Below, piece after piece: positions 1-5,436 of a DNA stretch of 5,436 bases. Made by a program: the position numbers and the translations under genes. Under the pieces are notes generated by a model that saw only the letters and a program-made list of their open reading frames with translations, searched no databases and was not told the DNA's origin. The DNA comes from Elusimicrobiota bacterium (GTDB lineage: Bacteria > Omnitrophota > Gorgyraeia > Zapsychrales > Fredricksoniimonadaceae), in contig JAAYZZ010000196.1 in assembly GCA_012514595.1 (NCBI GenBank), positions 1 through 5,436 of the forward strand. The letters are read 5' to 3'. How positions within the stretch are numbered: the first letter of the stretch is position 1; every line of letters begins with the position of its first letter.

Positions 1-1
1 G

Positions 2-115
2 ATAAAATCCGTTGAGTACGGAAATCTTGTGGCTCTTTTGATTGAGGCTGTTAAGGTTCAGCAGGAAGAGATTGAGGTCCTACAGCAGAAGGTCCGGACC
101 TTGCAGGAGAAATAA
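2..115 (+). CDS. C-terminal end of a peptidase S74-like (intramolecular chaperone) surface protein, 5' partial
   Basis: Only the last 37 codons and the TAA stop are present; the gene continues upstream of the window. The visible end reads IKSVEYGNLVALLIEAVKVQ followed by QQEEIEVLQQKVRTLQEK. This is the typical close of an S74 / intramolecular-chaperone domain: an SVEYGNLVALLIEAVK-type helix running into a charged coiled coil with heptad-spaced hydrophobic residues. In the family (phage endosialidase and tail-spike tails, and many bacterial surface proteins) this domain trimerises, helps fold the fibre in front of it, and then often cuts itself off at a conserved serine. That catalytic Ser/Lys pair would lie upstream and is not visible, so self-cleavage is inferred. 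The next gene starts 18 bases later, so the two are probably co-transcribed. The family call from a short tail is good but not certain; a generic coiled-coil end is the alternative. Confidence 0.72.
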   Translation: MKSVEYGNLVALLIEAVKVQQEEIEVLQQKVRTLQEK

Positions 116-121
116 TTTGGC

Positions 122-127
122 GAGGAA
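122..127 (+). promoter_or_regulatory. Ribosome binding site of the cysteine-rich protein gene
   Basis: GAGGAA lies 6 bases before the ATG at 134 and 9 bases before the second ATG at 137. Both starts are usable, and they change the protein by one methionine only. No promoter is visible in the 18-base gap, which supports co-transcription with the upstream S74-like gene. Confidence 0.6.
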
Positions 128-133
128 CCCCGC

Positions 134-1138
134 ATGATGGTTCTTTGTGATAAGCGTTTTTTAGTTCTCTTTCTTTCCCTTTCTTTTATCTTTTTAGGGA
201 TATCCTATGCGCAGGGGGTATCGAGGGATATTTCAGTATTTTTGACAAGTGGGACGGCAGACAGTGGAGCTGATTTTGATGATAGCGATGTTCCAATGGA
301 GGGGTATCAGGATTTTCGGATTTATAATGGCCAAACCCTGATGATCCATCGCGATGGATATTGTGCGCGGGTTTCGAACGGCACTGGCCGGGATGCCTTT
401 ATTCCGCTTAAAACAGGCACTGAGTGGCGTTCTTTCCTGGGATATCATCCGAATGGTTTCTCAGTCCTTCCCTGTAGTTTCGGCGGGTGCTCAGATGGCA
501 GTGCAGCTGTTGTCATTGTGCCTGAGATATCCGGTTGCGGGGGTACATGGACCAACACAAATCTTCGGGCAACGGGAGAAAATACAGCGGCAGATCTTTG
601 TGCTGCTGGCTGGCACATTTGCATGGCCTCGGGAGATAAAAGGGAGCTGACCGATTATGTGGAGGTGGATACATTTGCTGATATCGAAGGGGCATATTTA
701 GTGGGGTCGAGCCATTGTGCCAGTGTCAATATTAATACCAATCCTCATACATGTCATTATCCGGCCCCCGGGGAGTTATATGATTGCAAGGCAAGCGGAC
801 TCTGTAGTGAGCCCATTTGTCTGGGGACCTCTTGTGTGGGGGGGGTAACGTGCGGCGGGGCGCTTTCTCCCATTCCGTCTTCTGCCTCACTAGCGAATAC
901 GTCCAGAGGGTGCGGGAATACATCGAATGCCTCTGGTAAATATTCGGTCTTGTGTTGTAAGGATACCTGCAGTTCTTCTGATCCCTGCAGCCTAACATGC
1001 ACATCAGGCAGGTGTACTTTGGGCAGGACTTGTCGCGCCGGGGCGTGTGTTTGTACGGCCACTTCTCCTTGCAGCAGTAGTTGTCGTTCGGGGACCTGCC
1101 CTGGGACGCAGTCATGTCATTTTGGGTCTTGTTTTTGA
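134..1138 (+). CDS. Secreted cysteine-rich protein with two C-terminal 28-residue Cys repeats
   Basis: This is a 334-residue exported protein of unknown function. Residues 1-26 form a signal peptide (hydrophobic core FLVLFLSLSFIFLGI, then SYA|QG as the likely cleavage site). The mature part has 28 cysteines. Residues 27-150 hold a serine/glycine- and aspartate-rich start and few cysteines (77, 114, 119, 135). Residues 151-275 hold a DLCAAGWHIC motif (155-163) and close with VLCC (272-275). The GWHIC motif recalls the 'GW-H' segments of FISUMP or lectin-like surface domains, but the resemblance is weak. Residues 284-334 are two tandem copies of a module with spacing C-x3-C-x4-C-x5-C-x4-C, resembling the disulfide knots of extracellular proteins. 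No catalytic motif, anchor or transmembrane segment is seen after the signal peptide. The even number of cysteines suits full disulfide pairing outside the cytoplasm. The preceding gene encodes an S74-tailed protein, so a role in a surface fibre or in attachment is plausible but inferred. Base composition is more AT-rich than that of the genes to the right. Confidence 0.85.
   Translation: MMVLCDKRFLVLFLSLSFIFLGISYAQGVSRDISVFLTSGTADSGADFDDSDVPMEGYQDFRIYNGQTLMIHRDGYCARVSNGTGRDAFIPLKTGTEWRSFLGYHPNGFSVLPCSFGGCSDGSAAVVIVPEISGCGGTWTNTNLRATGENTAADLCAAGWHICMASGDKRELTDYVEVDTFADIEGAYLVGSSHCASVNINTNPHTCHYPAPGELYDCKASGLCSEPICLGTSCVGGVTCGGALSPIPSSASLANTSRGCGNTSNASGKYSVLCCKDTCSSSDPCSLTCTSGRCTLGRTCRAGACVCTATSPCSSSCRSGTCPGTQSCHFGSCF
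983..1135 (+). repeat. Two tandem 28-residue cysteine modules inside the secreted protein
   Basis: Residues 284-311 and 312-334 align without gaps. Cysteines 285, 289, 294, 300 and 305 in copy one correspond to 313, 317, 322, 328 and 333 in copy two, every pair exactly 28 residues apart. Shared non-cysteine positions include the opening P-C-S, an S-G before the third cysteine and a G before the fifth. Copy two ends at the stop codon and so lacks the short linker (CTATS) that follows copy one. The DNA copies have diverged, so this looks like an old duplication rather than a recent slippage event. Confidence 0.8.
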
Positions 1139-1142
1139 GAAT

Positions 1143-1204
1143 AGAACGCGTGTTTTTGTGACGTTTTAGAGGGACGAGAGGAAATGATAAAGTAGACGCG
1201 TTCT
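1143..1204. repeat. 9-bp perfect inverted repeat downstream of the cysteine-rich gene
   Basis: AGAACGCGT (1143-1151) and ACGCGTTCT (1196-1204) are exact reverse complements separated by 44 bases. The left arm begins 5 bases after the stop codon. Each arm also contains the self-complementary hexamer ACGCGT. In RNA the arms could form a 9-bp stem (a U-G pair could add a tenth) around a large loop. No T-run follows the right arm, so it is not a standard intrinsic terminator. It could be an mRNA 3' end structure, a protected loop, or two binding sites for a DNA-binding protein. It is the only clear candidate boundary between the surface genes and the ABC-F gene. Confidence 0.5.
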
Positions 1205-1283
1205 GCTTACTCGCCAGGGCCTCCGGCAAATCAGAAGATACCGAAAAGTCTCTGGATAGCGTTTTGTTCATGCCCCCCTTGAT

Positions 1284-1312
1284 TTGACGATTTTCCTCGA
1301 AGCGTGTATAGT
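1284..1312 (+). promoter_or_regulatory. Strong sigma70-type promoter of the ABC-F gene, giving a probable leaderless mRNA
   Basis: TTGACG (1284-1289, 5 of 6 matches to TTGACA) and TATAGT (1307-1312, 5 of 6 matches to TATAAT) are separated by an ideal 17 bases. A start 7-8 bases after the -10 box falls at 1319-1320. Position 1320 is the A of the ATG and the only purine in a CTCCCCA context, so the transcript should begin on the start codon. No Shine-Dalgarno sequence lies before this ATG, which fits leaderless translation. Confidence 0.7.
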
Positions 1313-1319
1313 TCTCCCC

Positions 1320-3263
1320 ATGATCACACTCATTAATGTCTCAAAAAATTTTGATAGTCGCATGCTCATGGACAATGTGTCCTTGAGCATCTTCCCCAAT
1401 GAACGTATCGGCCTGACCGGTCCCAATGGCGCGGGGAAGACCACGCTGTTCCATCTGATCCTGCGCGACATGGAGCCCACCGACGGGAATATTACGATCC
1501 AGAAGGGGATCAAGATCGGATATCTGCCGCAGGAGGCGCATTTTGATTCGGAGCGGACCGTCATGGAAGAGGTCACCTCCGGTGATGAGGAGATCCAAAA
1601 TCTTTTGGACGAGAAACACCGGATGGAGCACGAGAACCGGGCCGCGGAAACGCGTTATGGCGACATTCTCGAGCGGCTTGAGGTCCTGGGGATCTATGAG
1701 CTGGAGCACAAGGCCGAGAAGATCCTTTCCGGGCTCGGGTTCAAGGATTTCGAGTTTCACAAGCCCGTGACGCAACTTTCCGGCGGGTGGCAGATGCGGA
1801 CACTTCTTGCCAAACTGCTGACCTATCATTACGACCTCTTGCTTCTTGACGAGCCCACGAATTATCTCGATCTGTCGGCGACCTTGTGGCTGAAGGGGTT
1901 TCTTTCCTCCTATCCGGGAAGTTTTGTGCTGATCTCGCACGACAAGGTTTTCCTCAACGATGTCACCAATTACACGATCGTTCTCGAGGACGGCAAGATG
2001 GCCAAGGTCAAGGGGAACTACGAGGCCTACGAGGCGCAGAAGGACATCGAGTACCGGACGATCGAGAAACAGCAGAAGGTGATCGAGAAGAAGAAGGACC
2101 AGCTGGAGCGTTTTACCTCGCGTTTTCATGCCCAGCCTAACCGGGCCTCCGCCGTCCAGAACAAGATGAAGATGCTCGAACGTCTCGAGGGGCAGACCGT
2201 TTCGGTCGCCCGATCGAGGATCAGCATCAAGGATTTCCAGTTCCCCGAGACGGAGGAGAGCGGTTATACCGTTGTCACGCTCGACAAGATCCGCAAGGCC
2301 TATCCCGACAAGGTTGTTTATGAGTGTTTGGATTTCGAGATCATCAAGGGCCAGAAAGTTTGTCTGGTCGGTGAGAATGGCGCCGGGAAATCGACACTTC
2401 TCAAGATCCTCGCCGATGCGATCCCTTTCGAGGACGGGAAGCGTAAGCTCGGGCACGGCGTCAAGATGGGATATTTTTCCCAGACGCGGCTGGATGTCCT
2501 CAACCCTACACGTTCTGTCTTTGAAGAATTGATCTCGGCGGTCGGTGGGACCTATCCGCAGACCCAGGCCCGCAATCTTCTGGGGATGTTCAATTTTCAC
2601 GGAGAGGATGTCTTTAAGCCCGTGTCCGTTCTTTCCGGTGGGGAGAAGAGCCGCTTGATCCTCGCCAAACTTCTTATCAATCCGCCGAATTTCCTTCTTC
2701 TTGATGAGCCGACGACGCATCTGGATGTCGCGGGGGTCGAGGCCCTGGTCAAGGCCCTGCAGGGCTATCGGGGCACGCTTTGTTTTATCAGTCATGATCT
2801 TTTTTTCATCAAGGAGATCGCGAACCACATTGTGGAGGTCGACAATGGGGTCCTCCGACAGTACCCTGGAGGTCTCGATTATTATCTTTTGAAGAAGGCG
2901 GGGCGCGAGGAAGAGGCGGCCGAGGAGCGCAAGGCCGCGAAGGAACGCGAACGCCGCAAGGACAAGGCATCGAAGGACCCGGAGCCTGACCGTCTCCGCG
3001 AGGCGCGTGAACAGCATGAACGGGCCTTGAAGCGTCTTGACGCGATCAAGAAGGAGGTCCGCCTGCTCGACAAGGAAGAGAAGGACCTCGAGACAGAGAC
3101 CTATGTCAAAAGCCGTCAGATGAACACTTCTTTTTCCGGGCGGGACCCGGGGACTCTCGCCGAATGCGGCCGTCGTCTCAAGGAGATCCAGTCCCGTCTC
3201 AGGGATATTGAAAGCACCCGCAAGCGCCTCCTTGAGGAGCGCGACCGCATCCAGCAGGTCTGA
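1320..3263 (+). CDS. ABC-F family ATPase (YheS/Uup-like ribosome-associated factor)
   Basis: This is a 647-residue soluble twin-ABC ATPase without membrane segments. Such ABC-F proteins act in the cytoplasm at the ribosomal E site, easing stalled translation or assembly, and are not transporters. Domain 1: Walker A GPNGAGKT (34-41), Q-loop Q71, signature LSGGW (153-157), Walker B with catalytic Glu LLLLDEPTNYLD (E178), H-switch H207. Linker (about 232-318): two charged helices around a tip near 265-280, ending in NKMKMLERLE, the P-site tRNA-interaction motif region. Domain 2: Walker A GENGAGKS (351-358), Q388, signature LSGGE (438-442), Walker B DEPTTHLD (E463), H492. All ATPase residues are intact. 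There is no long 'arm' insert of the EttA type. Residues ~525-647 form a highly charged helical hairpin like the Uup C-terminal domain, which can bind DNA or RNA. The linker wording and length are closest to YheS. The ATG at 1320 gives the usual MITLINVSKNF start; an upstream in-frame TTG at 1284 would overlap the -35 box and is unlikely. The exact subfamily, and whether it gives antibiotic resistance, cannot be told from motifs. Confidence 0.95.
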   Translation: MITLINVSKNFDSRMLMDNVSLSIFPNERIGLTGPNGAGKTTLFHLILRDMEPTDGNITIQKGIKIGYLPQEAHFDSERTVMEEVTSGDEEIQNLLDEKHRMEHENRAAETRYGDILERLEVLGIYELEHKAEKILSGLGFKDFEFHKPVTQLSGGWQMRTLLAKLLTYHYDLLLLDEPTNYLDLSATLWLKGFLSSYPGSFVLISHDKVFLNDVTNYTIVLEDGKMAKVKGNYEAYEAQKDIEYRTIEKQQKVIEKKKDQLERFTSRFHAQPNRASAVQNKMKMLERLEGQTVSVARSRISIKDFQFPETEESGYTVVTLDKIRKAYPDKVVYECLDFEIIKGQKVCLVGENGAGKSTLLKILADAIPFEDGKRKLGHGVKMGYFSQTRLDVLNPTRSVFEELISAVGGTYPQTQARNLLGMFNFHGEDVFKPVSVLSGGEKSRLILAKLLINPPNFLLLDEPTTHLDVAGVEALVKALQGYRGTLCFISHDLFFIKEIANHIVEVDNGVLRQYPGGLDYYLLKKAGREEEAAEERKAAKERERRKDKASKDPEPDRLREAREQHERALKRLDAIKKEVRLLDKEEKDLETETYVKSRQMNTSFSGRDPGTLAECGRRLKEIQSRLRDIESTRKRLLEERDRIQQV

Positions 3264-3292
3264 ACCCGCCCTGTCCTGTGGATAGGAACCGT

Positions 3293-3312
3293 TTTCCGGG
3301 AAAGAACCCCGG
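3293..3312. other. Overlapping palindrome and GC-rich hairpin after the ABC-F gene
   Basis: TTTCC-G-GGAAA (3293-3303) is an 11-base palindrome with a one-base centre. Overlapping it, CCGGG (3296-3300) can pair with CCCGG (3308-3312) around a 7-base loop, about 33-50 bases after the ABC-F stop codon. No run of T follows, so this is at best a weak terminator. Because the palindrome ends only 13 bases before the next -35 box, it might instead be an operator for the downstream gene. Both readings are tentative. Confidence 0.3.
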
Positions 3313-3316
3313 CCTC

Positions 3317-3345
3317 TTGAAATCATAATATTTATAGACCATACT
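3317..3345 (+). promoter_or_regulatory. Probable sigma70-type promoter of the large exported protein gene
   Basis: TTGAAA (3317-3322, 5 of 6 to consensus) and CATACT (3340-3345, 4 of 6) are 17 bases apart, in a locally AT-rich stretch between two GC-rich genes. Transcription would start near 3352 and leave a leader of about 50 bases. This suggests the downstream gene is transcribed separately from the ABC-F gene. Confidence 0.5.
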
Positions 3346-3390
3346 TGTTTCGGTGGAGGAGAAGAGGTGTGTTTACGGCTTATTAGGGTA

Positions 3391-3397
3391 GGGGGAG
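3391..3397 (+). promoter_or_regulatory. Ribosome binding site of the large exported protein gene
   Basis: GGGGGAG lies 4 bases before the ATG at 3402. It supports this ATG, which opens directly into a signal peptide. The spacing is slightly short and the core is G-rich rather than canonical AGGAGG. Confidence 0.5.
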
Positions 3398-3401
3398 CTT
3401 C

Positions 3402-5436
3402 ATGCGTCGTCTGATGGCGTCTCTTATGCTCGTTAGCTTTTTCTTGAGCTGCGTGGTTCCGCCTGCGGGTTTCGCGCAAGCTGTTGCCGGATTTGGGGTT
3501 CTGCCTGGTCCGGGAGCCATGGTCCTTTCCAGTCCGCGTTTTGAGGGTGTCCATTTGGCCGGGATCCTCGTCCATCCGGATGATCCCCTTAAGTTCGATT
3601 TTCTCATCGACCAGGGGGATTCGGCTGTTCCCGAGGCCGGGCAGTCGCAAAGGTATCGCCAGACCATCAAGTATTTCTTCGCCGCCCTCACGATCCCCGA
3701 AAAAGACCAGTGGGTGAACCTTTCTCCTTATGAGAAAGACCGCATCATTGATGACCGCTTTGGTCTCACGGAGATGGGCCGGGATCTTCTGGCGCAGGAT
3801 TATCTTTTGAAGCAGCTGACCGCGTCCTTGATCCATCCCGATACGGATTTGGGGCGGGAGTTCTGGAGCCGCGTCTATGCGCGGGCCAAAGAAAAGCTCG
3901 GGGATGTCGAGGTTCCGATGAGCGCCTTCAATAAGGTGTGGATCACGCCTGACAGTGCGCTCGTCTGGGAGGAGGCCCAGGGCGCCTTTGTCGTTGAGAG
4001 CCGTCTCAAGGTCCTGACCGAACAGGACTATGTCTCCCTTCAGGAGAACACGGGCAGTTCCGTCTTTACGGACCGGGCGGAGAGGGATGAGGTCGCCTCG
4101 CTTTCTTCGGATATCGTTCGCGAGGTCCTGATCCCCGAGATCGAGCGGGAGATCAATGAAGGCAGGACCTTCGCGCCATTGCGTGAGATCTACAGCGCCA
4201 TGATCCTGGCGACCTGGTACAAGCAGGCGCTCAAGAGATCCCTTCTGGGCCAGATCTATGCGGACCGCGCCAAGGTCCTTGGCGTCGACCAGGACCCTGC
4301 GAACAATGACGCGATCTATCAACAGTATGTCGCGGCCTTCAAGAAGGGGGTGTTCAATCTCATCAAGGAAGATGTCGATGAGTATTCGAAAGAGATCATT
4401 CCCCGACAGTATTTCTCCGGCGGGTTTGATCCTGACTTTGCCGAGCGGGTCACGGTTGTGCGCGCTTCCGATCCGGAGGCGTTGCGGGTCGCACCGAGGG
4501 CCCAAGGATTTCTGGGCCGGATCCTGGGTCGCCTCTCTCGCGTGGTCGTTGAGGCTTCCGGCATCGAGCAGAGGGTCGCGGATTTGGAGACAAGTGTCCA
4601 GGGGTTTGAGGAGAGATTCATCAAAGAAGCGGTCCAAAAGATCCTTTCTGATACCAAGCGTCTGATGCTGTCTTCGGATCGCGGTCTTCTTGCGGGGGCT
4701 GTGGACCCGGGGATCCCGGGGATTTCTCCGAGTATTATCGAGGCCCTTGAAATGATCAGGCCCGGGGCTGATTCGGAATCATCGATGGTTAATGCGCTCC
4801 TGGAGTTTCTGAAAAGAGACTATTGGGAGAGAATGGTCAGGTCAGTCTTGAAGGATTCGGTTTCGATCCCTGCTGTCTTGCGCAGCCGTATTGCCCTGGC
4901 CCTTTCTTTTATGAGCACCGCATTCTTTTTGAAGAGTGAGAGGGCGGCCCTCCTTGAGGGGATCCGTCTGGGAAAGACACCCCAAGAGCTGGGAACGATA
5001 TCTTTTCGGATCAGCCTGGACGCTGCGGAAAGCGCCCTGGGTCAGTTTCGGGACGCCTTGGACCAGGACAAGCCTTTCTCCGTCGGGACAGAGGGATTGA
5101 CGTATGCCCTGCCTCTTGGGGCTGATGTGCGCATGAGGGTGGTGTCTGGCGGGGGGGATCGTGCCGTGGAGGTCGCTGTTCCGGGTTTTGAGCCGATGTT
5201 CTTTTCCCAGGCCGGTATAGTCGGGGAGATCGTCCAGGTTCGCGGAGAGCAGGGCCTGGTTCTTCCTTCGGTCGTGCCGGAATTCCGCCGGGCACTTGGG
5301 GAACGGTTGTCCGTGTTGATCGATCAGCGGAGTGATGCGGCGATGCCGTACGACGATGAATTGCAGCGGCGGAGGCCCGTCGGGCTGGATCCCGAGGCCG
5401 ATGATCGGTCCCTGGCACGGAATGTTGTGGACAATC
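3402..5436 (+). CDS. Large exported protein of Omnitrophota type, 3' partial
   Basis: The reading frame is open from the ATG to the window edge (678 complete codons) and continues beyond it. Residues 1-27 form a signal peptide (MRR, hydrophobic core, then GFAQA; cleavage after A25 or A27). C17 in FLSC is a poor lipobox, so a lipoprotein is less likely. Residues ~45-345 form a compact conserved-looking region with FLIDQGD (67-73), YFFAALTIPEKDQWVNLSPY (91-110), TEMGRDLLAQDYLLKQ (123-138), FNKVWITPDSA (176-186), VVESRLKV (197-204), ATWYKQALK (270-278) and IPRQYFSGGF (333-342). I recall this set from hypothetical proteins of Omnitrophota genomes; I know no function for it. A charged, coiled-coil-prone stretch (about 388-425) follows. 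Residues 560-620 look beta-rich (TYALPLGADVRMRVVSGGG). No catalytic motif or convincing transmembrane helix is visible, so a periplasmic or surface location is inferred from the signal peptide. Part of a longer, perhaps multidomain, protein is likely. Confidence 0.85.
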   Translation, partial: MRRLMASLMLVSFFLSCVVPPAGFAQAVAGFGVLPGPGAMVLSSPRFEGVHLAGILVHPDDPLKFDFLIDQGDSAVPEAGQSQRYRQTIKYFFAALTIPEKDQWVNLSPYEKDRIIDDRFGLTEMGRDLLAQDYLLKQLTASLIHPDTDLGREFWSRVYARAKEKLGDVEVPMSAFNKVWITPDSALVWEEAQGAFVVESRLKVLTEQDYVSLQENTGSSVFTDRAERDEVASLSSDIVREVLIPEIEREINEGRTFAPLREIYSAMILATWYKQALKRSLLGQIYADRAKVLGVDQDPANNDAIYQQYVAAFKKGVFNLIKEDVDEYSKEIIPRQYFSGGFDPDFAERVTVVRASDPEALRVAPRAQGFLGRILGRLSRVVVEASGIEQRVADLETSVQGFEERFIKEAVQKILSDTKRLMLSSDRGLLAGAVDPGIPGISPSIIEALEMIRPGADSESSMVNALLEFLKRDYWERMVRSVLKDSVSIPAVLRSRIALALSFMSTAFFLKSERAALLEGIRLGKTPQELGTISFRISLDAAESALGQFRDALDQDKPFSVGTEGLTYALPLGADVRMRVVSGGGDRAVEVAVPGFEPMFFSQAGIVGEIVQVRGEQGLVLPSVVPEFRRALGERLSVLIDQRSDAAMPYDDELQRRRPVGLDPEADDRSLARNVVDN

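Noticed and set aside
490..510. Possible transmembrane helix in the exported protein at residues 490-510 (4869-4931)
   Set aside because: The stretch AVLRSRIALALSFMSTAFFL is moderately hydrophobic but contains two arginines and is short. A buried amphipathic helix is more likely.
732..1271. Minus-strand frame of 179 codons over the cysteine-rich gene
   Set aside because: It lies opposite a gene with a clear signal peptide and ribosome site, and its composition is that of an out-of-frame reading (many Arg, Pro, Tyr, Cys) without any recognisable motif.
1284..1319. TTG at 1284 as the start of the ABC-F protein
   Set aside because: It has no ribosome site, it would place the start codon inside the -35 box, and it adds 12 residues not expected before the standard MITLINVSKNF beginning.
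3274..3287. TCCT/AGGA hairpin just after the ABC-F stop codon
   Set aside because: The stem is only 4 bp, with no U-tract and no extension possible; this is expected by chance.
3444..3455. Lipoprotein signal (FLSC, Cys17) in the exported protein
   Set aside because: Phe at -3 is a poor lipobox position, and a better signal-peptidase I site (GFA or AQA) follows directly after.
1341..4637. Minus-strand open frame of 1,098 codons as a real gene
   Set aside because: It is antisense to two convincing sense genes, aligned codon-for-codon with them, and reads as repetitive Leu/Asp/Arg-rich sequence without domains or a signal. Avoidance of TTA, CTA and TCA codons in the sense genes explains it.
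5011..5418. Minus-strand frame of 135 codons near the right edge
   Set aside because: It lies inside the continuing sense frame of the exported protein and is Pro/Arg-rich in the way typical of antisense readings of GC-rich genes.

Overview
The window most resembles a piece of chromosome from the candidate phylum Omnitrophota (former OP3), or a close relative in the PVC superphylum. This rests mainly on the last gene. Its exported N-terminal region carries motifs (NLSPYEKDRII, TEMGRDLLAQDYLLKQ, IPRQYFSGG) that I remember from recurring 'hypothetical protein' families in Omnitrophota metagenome-assembled genomes. That is recall and was not checked by a search. All genes lie on the + strand. 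I see no RNA genes, insertion sequences, CRISPR arrays or phage genes, and no gene-free stretch longer than about 180 bases.

Layout: (1) Positions 2-115 are the last 37 codons of a protein ending like a peptidase-S74 / intramolecular-chaperone tail, as found on phage tail spikes and bacterial surface proteins. (2) After an 18-base gap, probably in the same operon, positions 134-1138 encode a secreted 334-residue cysteine-rich protein. It has 28 cysteines after the signal peptide, and its last ~50 residues form two copies of a 28-residue repeat with exactly matching cysteine spacing. (3) A 181-base spacer (1139-1319) holds a 9-bp inverted repeat and a strong sigma70-type promoter placed so that transcription should begin on or next to the A of the next ATG. 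(4) Positions 1320-3263 encode a 647-residue ABC-F ATPase (YheS/Uup-like), probably a ribosome-associated translation factor and probably made from a leaderless mRNA. (5) A 138-base spacer holds a GC-rich hairpin, a small palindrome and a second promoter. (6) Positions 3402-5436 are the first 678 codons of a large exported protein that runs off the window.

The first two genes form a cell-surface unit: a probable self-assembling, possibly self-cleaving, trimeric fibre protein followed by a disulfide-rich secreted protein. The ABC-F gene is a housekeeping-type gene with its own promoter, and the final gene is a second, separately transcribed exported protein. The left part (to about 1140) is visibly more AT-rich (about 47% GC in a few hand-counted lines) than the two right-hand genes (about 60-65%). 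The boundary between a surface-gene module and the neighbouring genes therefore probably falls in the 1139-1319 spacer. I found no clear evidence of a wholly new multi-gene system. The least described elements are the cysteine-repeat protein and the large exported protein.
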